A DNA stretch of 64,000 nt from the NCBI RefSeq assembly GCF_048564905.1, contig NC_132991.1:57791501-57855500 (forward strand). Reading direction: 5' to 3'. The notes below the pieces were generated by a model. The model saw only the letters and a list, made by a program, of their open reading frames with translations. It did not search any database and was not told where the DNA came from. A program made the translations under genes and the position numbers. The DNA comes from Vicugna pacos (taxonomy: Eukaryota; Chordata; Mammalia; Artiodactyla; Camelidae). Position 1 is the first letter of the stretch, and every line of letters begins with the position of its first letter. Below, one piece after another: positions 1-13,437 of this stretch.

Positions 1-530
1 GCCTTTTCTCCACCCCTGTTGTGGGAGACACCTCATCCTCACTGACTCTCATGTTAGAGTCCAACCCACTCCCTTCTCCATATTGATCAGGGTCTCTCTG
101 CTCAGTCTCCTCCCCAAGGCCCCGTTAGGGGAGCAGAATTGCCACATGCCATTGACATACCATCAACTTCTCAAATTCTTCCAACCCAGGCCAAAGTCAT
201 GAAAGGGAAAGTCAGACTACATACTTAATTGGCTCCATATTTTCCCTCTTGTTACCCCTCTGTCCACCAACCCTCGGGCCAAAAAGGAGGTAAATTCTCC
301 TCTTATTTTCCTAACTTCATTCCTCCCTTATTTCTGAGTTGAGTCTCTCTGTTAACAGGCTATTAGGGGAATCTTCACTACACTATGACAAGAAATAAAT
401 ACACCTAAAGACTCTGGCCTAACTTAAGTATAGTAAGTGGACTTGAGGGTTAGGAATTTCTAACTCTTCAAAAGCCTGACTTTCAAATCTGTTATCCTGA
501 GAATTATCAAGTGTGTGCCTTGTATTGGTC
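1..530. other. Intergenic sequence, no gene seen
   Basis: Pyrimidine-rich unique-looking sequence with no convincing reading frame, RNA gene or repeat that I recognise. It ends where an L1 3' fragment begins. Confidence 0.5.
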
Positions 531-1366
531 AAGCATTAATCATCAGAGAAATGTAAATTAAAGCCACAATAAGGTATCACCTCACGGCAGTCAGAATGGC
601 TATCATTAAGAAGAACACAAATAATAAGTGTTGGTGAGAATGTGGGAAAAAGGGAACCCTTGTACACTGTTGGTGAGAATGTAAATTGGTATAGCCAGTG
701 TGGAAAACAGTATGGTGGTTTTTCAAAAAACCAAAAACAGAACTACTATATGACCCAGCAACTGCACTCTTGGGTAGAGATCTGAAAAAAAACAAGACAC
801 TAATTTGAAAAGATACATGCACTCCAATGTTCATAGCAGTATTTACAATTGCCAAGGTATGGAAGCAACCAAAGTGTCCATCAACAGAAGAATGGATAAA
901 TAAGATGTGGTATATATATACAATGGAATACTACCCCACCATAAAAAAAGAATGAAACTTTGCCATTTACAACAACATGGATGGACTTAGATGATAAGTG
1001 AAATGAGTAATTTCATACAGTATTTGTCTTTCACAAATACTGTATGAAATCACTTATATGTGAAATGTAAAAGATAAAACAAACTAGTGACTATAACAAA
1101 AAGAAACAGACTCACAGATATAGAGAACAAACTTGGGGTTACTAGTGGGGAAAGGGAGGGGGAGGGGAGGGGATTAAGAGGTACAAACGATTATGCATAA
1201 AATAAACAAGCTACAAAGGATGTATTATACAGCCCAGCGAATACAGCCAGTATTTTATAATAACTATAAATGGAATATAACCTTTAAAAACTATGAATCA
1301 CTATCTTCTACACCTGTAACATATAATATTGTACATCAGCTATATTTCAATTAAAAATTTTTTCTA
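531..1366 (+). repeat. L1 3' end (LINE-1), 5'-truncated
   Basis: The sequence follows the end of L1 ORF2 (the stretch around 541-960 matches the well-known region coding for the C-terminus) and then the 3' UTR, ending in the A/T-rich tail typical of artiodactyl L1 near 1320-1366. A G-rich purine tract at 1147-1172 is the usual L1 3' UTR G-run. The copy carries an inserted inverted duplication at 1010-1050, listed separately. Not protein-coding. Confidence 0.85.
1010..1050. repeat. Perfect 18-bp inverted repeat with 5-nt loop inside L1
   Basis: Positions 1010-1027 and 1033-1050 are exact reverse complements separated by five bases. The right arm is ordinary L1 3' sequence; the left arm replaces what L1 normally has there, so it is a secondary foldback copy of the right arm. 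Confidence 0.9.
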
Positions 1367-4300
1367 AAGATTTATTCAAAGAAAGAAAGAAAGAGAGAGA
1401 AAGTAAGTCATCAGACCAGCCATATTCAAAAGGATAGAGAAACAGATTTCACCTCTTAATAAGAGAAACTGCAAAATATTATGGCCAAATTTTTCAAGTT
1501 GCCACAGTGGAATAAGAGCTGAATCAATTCAATAAATAATTTTCCTAAAGTCCCACCCAAAATCATCTATTTGCATATTATTGTCTGCCCTTAGCTACAA
1601 CAGAGGCAAGGAAATGAAATCTTTCTGTTAGGCCATGGCTGTCCGAAATAAAAGCAGGGTTCTGATAGAAAAGCATAGAAGGAGAAGGGATTGGGGAGAT
1701 AAGCAACCAGCATTCTCTGTCACATTAATAATCTCCCAAGGTCATTCTCTCATTCATTCATTCTGCAAACATTTTCTAAGCATCTTTTCTGTTCTAGGCA
1801 ATGATACTAATTAACAGGGCATAAGGTTATCCCCAGTGCTGTAGGCAGTCTGATCCCAGGAAATGCTGGCGAAAGAACCACTGAAAAATTCCTTACATCC
1901 CATCTCAAGCTATAGGAATAGTTGTGATCAGATATCTTCTGGTTCTAATATTCCATGATTCTATGGTAGCTTTATGTTATTTTTAAGGAGTTTTTAAGAG
2001 ATTACTTTTCGGAAGTAATGCTGAAAGAAAATATAGAAACAAACATGGAGACACATTTTATTCATCATACTAAAAATAAAAACTTTTTAATGAAATCATC
2101 ATGGACATATGGCAAAGATTCTAGGAATTTTTTCCAAGATCTTTTTTACCTTCTCCTTCCAAGAATCTGTCTGCTCTATTGTCTTCAGAATGCCCAAATC
2201 CATACTGTCAGTCCAATCTTTAGTATAGAAAACTCTTACTATAAACTTTAAATTGGAAAAAAGCAATTTGGCTTTACAACCATGTGTACGATCTGCTTGA
2301 AATTTGTTAAGGGGCTGGGACATTACTGTTTATACTTCAAGAGAAGAAAATACAATCAGCTAGAGCTCCTCATCCCCACACCTCAACCACATACATATTG
2401 TGATCATTAGCTGCACCATTAATGAAAACAAACACTATTCCGATCTAAACTGAAGATCACTGCAATGGGAAATGTTAACTTCTAATGGTCCGCCAGCATC
2501 AATGAGTTTCTGTAAATTTAAATATATCAGAAGACTGGAAGGAAGAGATTATTGCATCAAGAAGCTAGATTCCATCCATACATTTTGTCTCATTAAATTT
2601 CATAAAACCTGGAAATACTGTGAAGCATTTTGAATTGTGAAGACATTCATCAGTGGAGGCACACTAGTCTATCATTTTAATGAATAAGATAACTGAGACC
2701 TGGAACAGATACAAGTTGTGATGGGCTTCCCCAAAATCTGGAAAGTCCAGGCTAAAACATTGCCTAAACAGAGCATAATGTTGTAAAATGTGTCCCCACA
2801 GGATGACTCTGTGTTTAACTGCAGGTACACCACCTTAGCATCCTGAGGCCCAGGAGCTTACCAGCACGAACCACAACGGCATATACCCATATGGTTTGGT
2901 CCTTCAAGCCAAGATATGCATAGTCACAGTAGAACATAACTATGTGATACTACTTGAGAGTCACCAGAAAAGGTTTATAAGGACAAAAGTAGGTCTAATA
3001 AATAAAAACACTTATTTTTAATAAAAAAGCTGAGATGATTGAAATTACCAAATTTTAACACAATTTATTCAGGATCAAAGAGAAAGGGTAAATTTGACTG
3101 ACCACATGTCCTAATGGAGAAAAGGCCTCAAAAGAATGGAACAGAAGACAAGTTATAATTAATGTGAAGGGAGTCAAATCCAGCTGTTGCTGCCTTGCAA
3201 AGCACAGCCGTAAGATTTAGATGGAGAAGGAGGAAAATAAGGTTATGAGGTAAGGGCTGCAGGCCAAAAAAAGTTGGAATAAGAAGCTATCCAAATACAG
3301 TGGCTGTCCTGCTCTCAAATATCATAAGAACACATGTTATGGACTATGCCCACCTATATCTCAAAGTTGTTTAATGATCTTAGTAATCAATTCCCAACTG
3401 CAGTCTTTTCTTTACAGTCTAACTGAATACAAGAAAATAAAAAGTCAAAAGAAAGAATAGGTAGCTAGTACTTAGGAGCCATTTCCTGGCTTTATTCAGT
3501 AAATTGAGCCATTTGTGACAAATTATTAAGGCATTGGTAATTCATTTTTGGAATTAATTAAAATTGGACTATTTCCATGCTCTGAAACTGTCACCTTGGG
3601 GTGAGATGCTAACTATAATAATAGAAGCTAATTTCTTAAAATAATAAAGTTCTCCTTTTGGTCATCAGGTCTGTTTAATTTAAATGTGAGTTTATTAAAG
3701 TTGGTTTAAAAGATAAGTCAGTCAGGAAAATTGGTGGTTGTTGTTTTTCAAAGATTTTTTAAAAACTACTTTGAAAAAACAAATGCTCTGAGACTCAAAT
3801 TTGATGATCTTTTAAGACGGCACTGAGGTTTAGATCTGAAATGGTGGTAGGATGGTAGGACATCTCCTAATCCCGTTCCATACACAGCATCTGACAAACA
3901 TGCCATACAGCTCCTAGGCTACACGTTAGTGAGAATTATGGAGAACATTACTGATTGTGGTTATGGTTCCACTGATGCTGACAAACTTAAAATGAGCTCC
4001 CATTAAATAAAAGAAAATAATTTGCTAGCACCTTAGACTAAGGCTCATTGTTTGGAGTCACAAATTGCAGAACCAAGGTGAATAAGGTGATATATGAACA
4101 AAACAGCAACTAGTGTCTCAAAAGAGATAATGTGCAAAGTGTAATTTGGTCCAGATTCCCTTTTAGGAAGAGAAACTCATTACCTGATACATTAAATGTA
4201 CTGTTCTCAGAGGGTTTTCACCAGATTTCTCCCACTAGTATAAGGAACAGAGTTATTCGCTCTGAAAAGATGAAGGTACAAGACCTTTTTTAGGTATACT

Positions 4301-5815
4301 CATTAATGTCTTCTTATTTTTGGAATGTATAAAAGTGTTACCAGGCAAGGGGAATTAATTTGAGATGCCACATCTATCTGCTTTAAAAAAAAAAAACAAC
4401 TGTATACTAGTTACATCTAGGTTGCCCTTACAGTCCTGTCTTATTACTCCTGTTTACTGCATAGAACTTCACCCACAAATGAAAAAGTTTACTATAAGCA
4501 TTAAATAGATTTTAAAAAGTCCTTTACCAATTAGCTTCTATTTAGCAATGACAATTTAGCATCATATGCGTGCCCTGGGAACTCATAGCCTCCCATTTTT
4601 TTGGACACATTTTTTAAATCTTCCAACCTTTTTTACAGAAAAACACAAAAATAAGTTGGTTCCAGCTGTAACTTCATTCCATATGTCTAAAGGTACTATG
4701 ATTTTCCAGTCTTCGGTCTGGCAACATGTATGTTTATTCTTTAGTCCAACACTTAAAAAACAGTAACTATAAAATGAAGGAAAACTAATAACTAAATAGG
4801 ATTAGACCATGTACCATTTTATAGTAACTGGAAATTTTCATATTTTAAAGGTTTTTACACATTCTTATTAATTCATTTTTTAAATATTTTTATCAGCTTA
4901 AATACTGGTTAAAACTATAAAGATCTGTCTTTCTACAGGCTAACTAGCACCTCTGCTTAAATTTTATAAGACTCTCATGTCTACCCAGAGAGAGAATGTG
5001 AGTCATTGTCAGAGCAGTATCTGTACAATGTCTGATGGTTGATGGGATGGGCTCATGGTCTGAGGAATGCTGTTTATAACAGGGGGATTTGAAGATGGAC
5101 TCCCTTGGATAATACTGATGTAAACAAACTCCTAATCTACAAAAAAAATTAGTCATAAAGTGATAACTGGATCTTTCAGTAACTAGTTTCTACCCCTCCA
5201 TTCTTGTAGCTTCTCTTTGATCTGCTATTCTTAGAATGCCAAAAGAAATGAACTTTTAAGTGCCTTTACTTTATGCCAAAATCCCCTCAAATATTTCTCA
5301 GTTATAGTGGCAAGAAACGATTTTTGTTCAGCTTTTCACAGCACACAGGGCCTTCACCACACACTAGCTCCCAGCTGCCTGCCTGCTGTTAATGCCTCTT
5401 AAAAAGCATTCTATCCATTTAATTTTCACTCCTTCTCAGCCACATTTTTTTATGCTTTCCCATCCTTAGCAGGCAATTTCCCTCTACTCAATTATATTAA
5501 TCAGAAATTATGTTAGACCTCCCCTTGGGCATACCTCCCAATCACAAGTTTCTGTAGCAACCAATCCTCTACAATTGCTTACTAGTCATTACTAGTGCCT
5601 TCTTTTCAAAGGTTTACCCTTCTCACAGAAAAGTTAAGTTGTTCATAGGCAATGTTGATCTCAACCTAGTTAAAGAAGGTTGCAACTATGAGACATATCT
5701 ACCTGATAAGATTAAGGAATATCAGGAAGAGTCTGAAAAAAAAAAGAAAATTCCTTTAAGGTTCTTCATACAAACATTCTCTTTTTTCCCTTTTAAAATA
5801 CAAATACCTTTGGAA
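1367..5815. other. Intergenic, mostly unique AT-rich sequence
   Basis: No gene seen. A short GA-rich simple repeat lies at about 1378-1405. The stretch around 1740-1850 resembles a decayed L2 3' end (CATTCATTC followed by a degraded core), and 2640-2760 is weakly MIR-like. The short open frames here show no recognisable domain and no coding signature. Confidence 0.5.
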
Positions 5816-5821
5816 GGGTTA

Positions 5822-6187
5822 TGCTATGCATAAAATATCTGTGTCCCCCTCAAATTTACATGTTGAAAATCCTAATCTCCATAGTGATGGTACTTGGAGA
5901 TGGAGCCATTTGGAGGTCATTAGGTTTATGAGCGTAGAACCACATGATGGGATTAGTGCCCTTATAAGGAAAGACACAAGAGAACTTGGTTCCTCTCTCT
6001 GGTCTCTGCCATATGAAGATTCAATGAGAAGATGCCATCTGCAAACAAGGAAAAGGGCCTTCACCAAGAACCCAAACGTGCTGGCACACTCATCTCAGAC
6101 TTCAGCCTCCAGAACTGTGAGAAACACACGTTAGTTGTTTAAGCCACCCAGTCTATGGTGTTCTGTTATAATAACCCAAACTAAGAT
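5822..6187 (+). mobile_element. Solo LTR, ERVL-MaLR class (MST/MLT1-like)
   Basis: Full-length-looking LTR of the mammalian apparent LTR retrotransposon group. It starts TGCTATG, has the usual run of C followed by AAATT, and ends in the conserved AGCCACCCAGTCT block and ACTAAGA terminus. A direct repeat GGGTTA flanks it at 5816-5821 and 6188-6193, so both ends are defined. No internal region is present. A diverged fossil, probably tens of millions of years old. Confidence 0.85.
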
Positions 6188-6779
6188 GGGTTAGGTCAGC
6201 AAAGTCGTCACATGACAAAGTCAGAGACTACAAAACATTTTCCTCCTCAACAGGCTTAGAAAGACACAAAGATTTAGAGTCAAGATGGTTGAGAAAAAAG
6301 ATATGCAATAAATAAAATGAGGTAAATTCTACCTAACTGAAAATTGTTTCTGTCCCAGACACATTTTGCTCATGGCACTAAACCTACTCTAAACTCAACT
6401 GAACAGTTTCAGTCATTCATTTCAGGTTTGTCCTTTCATGAGATGGTTTATAGCAGCTCCAGAATTTATTTTCTTAGCATACAATGCTTGTTATTGAAGC
6501 TTCCATAAAGCTCTTTAGATCAAAAAGATATCAGAGAAATGTCTGAATCACCACCATAAGCATGATCATCTAAAAAGAATTTCAAAGTCAATAGAATTAT
6601 TTTCACATGATACTACAAGAATAATTTAATTTAAATGAAAGGTGAGAAATGGTCCAAAAGTGCCTAAGATGCTGACAAGTTCTGTGGCATACTTTCTTGA
6701 ACACTTTAATACTATTTGAGATTTTCTCGCACTTTTCATGATCCTTTGAATGAGAATAATTTTTACATTAGAAATTAGA

Positions 6780-7053
6780 CAGACTCATAGGCATAGAATA
6801 CAAACCTGTGGTTGCCAAGGGGGCAGAGGGTGGGAAGGGATAGATGGGATTTCAAAATTGTAGAATAGATAAACAAGATTATACTGTATAGCACAGGGAA
6901 ATATACACAAGATCTTACGGTAGCTCACAGAGAAAAAAAAATGTGACAATGAATATATATGTGTTCATGTATAACTGAAAAATTGTGCTCTACACTGGAA
7001 TTTGACACAATATTGTAAAATGATTATAAATCAATAAAAAATGTTAAAAAAAG
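6780..7053 (+). repeat. Short 5'-truncated L1 3' end, lineage-specific (camelid-type)
   Basis: A 3' UTR-only L1 insertion ending in an A-rich tail. It is bounded by the 10-bp target-site duplication AGAAATTAGA at 6770-6779 and 7054-7063, which proves a separate retrotransposition. Its closing block (CAATAAAAAATGTT) is shared with the minus-strand copy at 8797-8980. I associate this tail with camelid genomes; that assignment is from memory. Confidence 0.85.
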
Positions 7054-7063
7054 AGAAATTAGA

Positions 7064-8004
7064 ACAAAATGAATTTAAGAAGAAAGGCATAATGAAGATA
7101 CAAGCTGGAAAGCAATGAATGAATTTTCATTAATTAACTGTTTGCAATGTCACATCACAATTTGTAGACCAAATTTTAGTCTCTCCTCTTCTATTTTTAA
7201 AAACCACTTCCAGGTATACACTTGAAAATCATCACACACAAAATATATATAAGCATCAATAAGGTTCAGAAGCTCTTCTTTTGGTTTTTCTCTTAGAGAT
7301 GCCAGGTGCAACTTGGAATTTTTTATCACTACTAACTTATTTTAGTTAACAGTCTTAGGAAAATATAGCTGATAGTTCACATTTCTAAGTAAAATTTTTT
7401 GGAGCAAAGATAGTATACAAAGCCATTCTTAAGATGTTATTGGCTAATTTCACAATTTTGCATGAAAAGCGGTAGCTACACATTTTTGTTGTTGTTTTGT
7501 GGATATTTAGAATATTCGATTATAAAGGAATATATATAAAGCAACGACTAGATGGGAATCAGGATATTTGAGTAAGAAATATACTCAAATACATCTTTTT
7601 GATCTTCTGTCCTAATATAAGAAATTTTATTACCATTTGGTCCCAATTACTTACTAGTAGCAGCTTTACTAAACTTTATAAAGTTTAAGAAATCTACAAA
7701 TACTTTCTTAATGGTAAATGTACTAGAAAAAGCTGAAATGTATGATCTCAAATTATTTAACCTCTCTCATTCTCAGTTTGCTCTCTTCCAAATGTTCTTT
7801 CTTTGGTTGAGTATCCCCCTAGGTTGGTTGCGTGCACCCCTAGGCTGCATGCAGTAAATTTGGAAACCACTAGAAAAAAAATGAGCTTTCAAGACAGTTC
7901 AGATTCAAATTTAAATCCTGGCACAGCCATTTCTGAGCATAAACAACTTAATTAACTGATTTAAGATGTAGTCCCCTCACAGGACTAAAAATTCTTCTCA
8001 CATA
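7064..8004. other. Intergenic, nothing recognised
   Basis: AT-rich sequence without recognisable gene, RNA or repeat. Confidence 0.4.
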
Positions 8005-8357
8005 TCTTTGACATAAACTGCAGCAATATTTTTTTGGATCTGTCTCCTAAAAAATAGGAAATCAAGCAAAAATAAACAAATGGTACCTAATTAAACTTAA
8101 AAGCTTTTGCACAGCAAGAGAACCCACTGACAAAACAAAAAGACAACCTATTGAATGGGAGAAAATATTTGCAAACAAAATGACCCATAAGGGATTAATA
8201 GCCAACATATATAAACAGCTCATACAACTCAACACCAAAAAAACAAGCAACACAATTAAAAAATGGGCAGAAGAACTGTACAGACATTTTCCAAAGAGGA
8301 AGTACAGATGGCTAACAGGCACATGAAAAGATGTTCAACAACACTAATCATCAGGGA
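8005..8357 (+). repeat. L1 ORF2 3' fragment, truncated at both ends
   Basis: Matches the part of L1 ORF2 just upstream of the C-terminus, the same region that begins the copy at 531. It has no 3' UTR and no A-tail: it stops abruptly at about 8357, where a minus-strand L1 begins. Too short and too broken to code. Confidence 0.8.
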
Positions 8358-10800
8358 AATGTTAAAGTCTCTTTCTTTAATTGTGGTTTTGCCCATGTTT
8401 ACATTTAGTACAATCAATGTTTGTTTTATGTAGTTTGAAGCTATTCCACAATACACATAATTTTAAATTTATCATATCTTCCTTAAAGGTTGATACTTGT
8501 ATCATTATGCTTTATCTCTCCTTATCACTTGTAATGCTGCTTCCTTTATAGTCTAATTTGCCTATATTAGTTTAGTTACAGCAAATTTCTTTTGGTACAT
8601 CTTCTTCAATCTTTTTTCATTAAACATTCCTGTATGCTTATATTTAACCTATGAGTACCAGAGCAGGATGTAGTTGTTGTTTTTTTTTTATCCAGTTTGA
8701 CAATCTTTGTCTTTATTTTATCTGTTTACATTTAATGTAATAATTGATCTATTTGGGTTAGTCTTCCTTATTAGTATTTTTTTCTTTTCTTTTTTTACAT
8801 TTTTTATTGAGTTATGGTCATTTTACAATGTTGTGTTAAATTCCAGTGTAAAGCACAATTTTTCAGTTATACATGAACATACATATATTCATTGTCACAT
8901 TTTTTTTCCACTGTGAGCTGCCACAGTATCTTGTATACATTTCCCTGTGCTATGCAGTATAATCTTGTTTATCTAGCTTTTTGTTTGTTTCTTTCTTGAA
9001 TTGTTTTGGGTTGATTATGTAGTTTTTATTTCATTTTCTTCCTCTATGTTAGCTATTTAAATATACATTCTTTTTTCTATTAAAAGTAACTTACAATATG
9101 CACACTAGACTTTTTTTAAATCAAACGGTATTTTTACCATTTCTTAGACAAAGTAAAGACTTTAGAATAATTGAACTCTTGAACTCCCTTTTTCCTCTGT
9201 CATATTTTATGCTGCTTTTGTTATATGTTCTTAAACCAGCAGCATATTATTAGCATTGGTTAATGCAATATCACTTGGATATATCCATATATTTACTCTT
9301 TGCATAAATTTTCATTTCTTTTTGCATTTTAATGCTTCCAAGTAGAATAATTTTCCTTCTACATGAAATACTTCATTACCATTTCTTCTAGTACAAGATT
9401 TCCAGGGGATAAATTCTTTCAGTCTTTGTTTATCCAAAAATCTTTATTTCATACTCCTTTTTGAAGGATGTATTGTACAGAACAGAATTTTTGTGGCTTA
9501 TACATATTAATCACATATAACATTTTTTGCACTGAATTATCATTCCAGTGTCTTCTGCTTTCCATTGTTTCTGTTAAAAAGTGAATTGTAAGATATTGTG
9601 GCTTATTTGGCAAATAATACCTCACTTGGTCTGATTTTATAATTTTTTTTTTGCTGTGGTTTTTAGCAGTTTCACTATGATTTGCCTAGATATATTTTCC
9701 TTCATGTTTATTCTGATCAGAGTACATAGCATTTCTTGAATACATAGCTTAACTTCTCTAGTCAGTCTTGGAAATTTCTCAGCCATTATCTCCTCAAATA
9801 TTGCTTCTGCTCCATGCTCTTTCTTCTGGCATTTCAACTACACATATATCAGACCTTTGCATTTTGTCCTATATATCTCTCATATTCTTTTTCTACATTT
9901 TCTATTCTTTTGTTTCTGTGCTGCTGTCTGAATATTTTCTTATTCTCTATATACCAAATTACTAATTCTCTCTTCAGCTGTACCAAATATGCTGTTAAGC
10001 TATCCATTAAGCTCTAAATTTCAGGTATTTATTTTGTGTTCTAGAATTTCCACTTGTTTTTTTTACAGTTGATAGTTCTCTGCCAAAATTCTTCCTCCTT
10101 GACTATTAATCATAGTTTTTAAAAAGCCTATGTTGGGTTAACACCAACATCTGTACCTCCTGAGAGTTCATTCTATCATCCTTGGTTTGGGTCAGTTCTT
10201 TCTTTTCTTTATGAATGGATTAAGTTTTTAATTGGGTGATAAACACTGCAAACTTTAAAACACTGTAAAAATGATTTGAGAATCAGGGTGATGTCATCTT
10301 CTTCCAAGCATTGTCATCTTTGTCAAGTATTGGGGCTAAGGAAAGTTTGCTTTAATCTAATCAGAGACCAAGATAATCTGAAACAGGCTTTCAGTTCCAG
10401 ACCTTCAGGACAAACCTATTTCTGGATTACCCATACTCTAGGATGCAGCCTTTAAGGGTCTCAATTGAAATGACAGGCTATTTACCAGGAACCTACCTCC
10501 TTAACAAGTCCTCAACTCCAATTTTCAGCCTCCCATCACTAGAATACTCACTCTCTCCTCGAACTCTCAGTCTTCCAACCACTGCTTTCACTTTTGAAAT
10601 GTGCAATTTCCTTGAGGAAGAAAGTACGCCCAAATGCTGGACTCATTTTTGCTAGTTTCCCACTTCTTTCAGATCTTGGCTTAAAAATAATTGGTAACTC
10701 TCTGATGCCTTCACATAGATATTATTTTCTTCTTAATATTTTATCCAAATTTTATAATCATTCTCAACAGAAGAACTGGTTTTAAATAACCTAGTCAACT
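8358..10800 (-). repeat. Old L1 (L1M-type), 5' region, antisense
   Basis: Reading the minus strand, this is the 5' portion of an old mammalian L1. Landmarks include the stretch at about 9380-9480, the region coding near 9770-9810 and the 5' parts up to roughly 10300; beyond that similarity fades and the right limit is approximate. It is interrupted at 8797-8980 by a younger L1 tail. Several open frames in this block are incidental. Confidence 0.7.
8797..8980 (-). repeat. Young L1 3' end nested in older L1
   Basis: Reverse complement of the same 3' UTR type seen at 6780-7053, with its tail at the left (T-rich, about 8785-8806). The older L1 sequence resumes on the right near 8985, so this is an insertion into an existing L1. 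Confidence 0.85.
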
Positions 10801-12019
10801 ACTGATATTAATAAAAACTTTTTAATTTCTTACTTTAATCCTTTAGCTTATGGCTACTCTCTTCCTTCTACACTATGTAACTTAAGTTTTCAATCTTAAA
10901 AAAAATTTCTAGCCAGAATATTGGTGTGCCCATACTAGGTTCAGGTAGCTTAGAAAGTCCACATCAAGAATGCAATATGAAAGAAAAAGAAAAACAAGGG
11001 GAAAAAACCCACAATTGGGCAAAAATGCTCCAGTATCTGGGACATTCAGAAATGTTGACATCTCTCCAAGTCATCTCCCCTAGTTTTTCATTCTTAGCAA
11101 ATCCATTATTGTGGGAATTCCGAGTAACTAAGCTTTAGTGTTCTGCGGTTATGGTGGCTGGCAAAAGCCAGAGCTACCAATTACTAGCTCTGCTAGTGAC
11201 TTAACACAACCCAAAAGGCAGATATTTCCAGCTGAGCTAGTCCACCTTTAATAAAAAAAATCATTAGCATTGGAATGAGTATTGTGTTTCCCTTCACGGT
11301 CAACAACCACTGTTCAAAAAAAACCAGCCCTAGAGATACACGGTATAATTACAAAGTCAGGTTTATACAAAAGGAAATTTACAAGTGGAGAAAAAAACAG
11401 ATTGCACATGACACCCAAATTACTTATAATCCCAAAGAGTAGAGTATCTGGGCTGGGCACAGCTAGATTCACCATGTAAAGTTACCGAAGAAGGAACTCT
11501 GCCCTTGTATCATTGTCTAATGTGGCGTGGGGGCAAGATAAACTTCAAGAGGACTACGTAATAATGGGAGCTCCATGGCTGAAGAAATGTTTGAAGAAAA
11601 GGGGAGCTTTTGAAGCTCAGACAAGGTACTAATTATAAGCAGATAGCAGGTGTCAGTAAAAGACCTCGTCCTCACATTGAACAGGCACACTCCTCCTGCC
11701 AAGCCAAGTTTTTGTAAAGCCACCAAAAGGGAGAAGAGAGAGAATGCCACCAGGGTAATTTCCAAGGCAAGTCAAGAGACAGGCTTATCTTTTCTCAGAA
11801 TTTTAACCCCATTTCTACCACTATGACTGTTTGAACCTAGACACTTGGCTCCCATTGGTCTCAATCTCCACATCAGTATACTTGTGAGATGAAGATAGAG
11901 GTGAAACTTGACAAATTTAATTCTGGCTCTGATATTAGGGCACTGTTTTCTAATTCTCCACAGTGTGTCCAGGCTCAAACTGGCTAACACAATTTGCTCC
12001 TACTCTAATCCACTTATAT
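10801..12019. other. Intergenic, no gene recognised
   Basis: Mixed-composition sequence. Short open frames lack domains. The area around 11160-11215 is weakly MIR-like but too diverged to call. Confidence 0.4.
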
Positions 12020-12061
12020 CAGTGGTTCACAGCCTTGGTTGCACAGTAGAGTTATCTAAGA

Positions 12062-13437
12062 TTTTATTACTTTTATTAATAAGTAATCAGTTATTAATAA
12101 TTAATAACTTTTATTATAAGTAATCAGAATAGTACATTAACCTTCATGTCCCATTACCTGACTTCAACAGTTATCAATATTTGGCCATTCTTGTTTTATC
12201 CATATCTTCAGCCACTCTCCTCTCCATGCCCCTCGATTATTATTTTTATTTGTTTTAAGGTATAACTTTATATACACTGAAGTGCAAAAATCGTAGAAGT
12301 AAAATTTTGATAAATGGATACAACTATATAATTAACACTTCTGCCACAAGGCAGAATATTTCCACTTATGCAGAAAGTTCCCTCATTTGAAACTGCTTTA
12401 GAACTTCATGTAAATGGGATCATACAGTTTGTATCACTTTGTTTCCAGCTTCTTTAGCTCAGCATAGTATCTGTGGAATTCATCCACATATTAGTTTTCT
12501 ATTACTGTATAACTTAACACAATTTAGCAGCTTAAAACAACACAAGTCTGTATTTCACAGTTTCTGTAGGTCAGAAGTCCAGTCACACCATGGCTGGATT
12601 TTCTGCTCAGGGTCTCATTGTCTGAAATGAGTATCAGCGAGGGTTGCAAGTTCTCATCTCAGACTCTGAGCTCACTAGTTGTTGTCAGAATTCATTTTCT
12701 TGTGGTTGTAGATCTGAGGCCTGCATTTTTCCTTTAAGCTGTTGACTGAGAATACATCTCAACTCCTAAAGGCCACTTGCAGCTCTTTGCCACATGGTCC
12801 CTATAGGCAGATCCCAGTATGGGTGTCTGCTTTCTTCTCTGGTAGCTGGAGTGTCTCTCTGACTTCTCCTGTGACCAGCTAGAAAAATTCTCTTCTTCTA
12901 AAGGACTCACCTGAATAGGTTAGGTCCTCTCATAATGACCTCTCTTTTGCCATAAAGCAAGACATAATCACATGAATGATACCTCATCATATTCAGGGGT
13001 TTCATCAGCACTCAAGGGAATTAGATAGAGCATGTACATACAGGGGCAAAAATCTTGGGAGCCATCCAGGATCCTGCCTACCTCAACTCATGCTGTTGCA
13101 TGTATGAGTAGTTCATCATTTTTATTGCTGAGTAGAATTCCATTGTACGAATGCACTACAATGTGTTTATCCATTCTCTTGCTGATGGACATTTGGCTAT
13201 GGTGAAGAAAGCTGCCAAGAATATTCTTGCACAAGTCTTTGTGTGGTCATACATTTTCAATTCTCTAAATAAATACCTACAGGTGGAATTGCTGGGTCAC
13301 ATGGGAGGTATAGGTTTAACTGTATATGAAACAAACTGTTTTCCAAAGCAATTGTACCATAATACTTGCCTACCTGCAATCGTCTGAGATTTCCTGTTGT
13401 TTCACAATCTCACCAAAATTTAATATTGTCAGTACCT
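12062..13437 (-). repeat. L1 3' end (old L1M type) inserted in MER5A
   Basis: Antisense L1 3' UTR and ORF2 end: the 3' UTR lies at about 12130-12489 and the ORF2 end continues at 13092-13437. The two parts join exactly in register around the LTR at 12490-13086. At 12066-12128 the left edge has an imperfect duplicate of about 20 bp ending GTAATCAG. Confidence 0.75.
12490..13086 (-). mobile_element. Solo LTR, ERVL or ERVL-MaLR class, antisense
   Basis: The left end reads ATTAGTTTTC with the conserved block CAGCTTAAAACAACAC, and the right end reads CCTGCCTACC, the reverse complement of an ERVL/MaLR-type LTR. Imperfect 5-bp flanks CACAT (12485-12489) and CTCAT (13087-13091) fit a target-site duplication. 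Subfamily not assigned. An old fossil without internal region. Confidence 0.7.
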
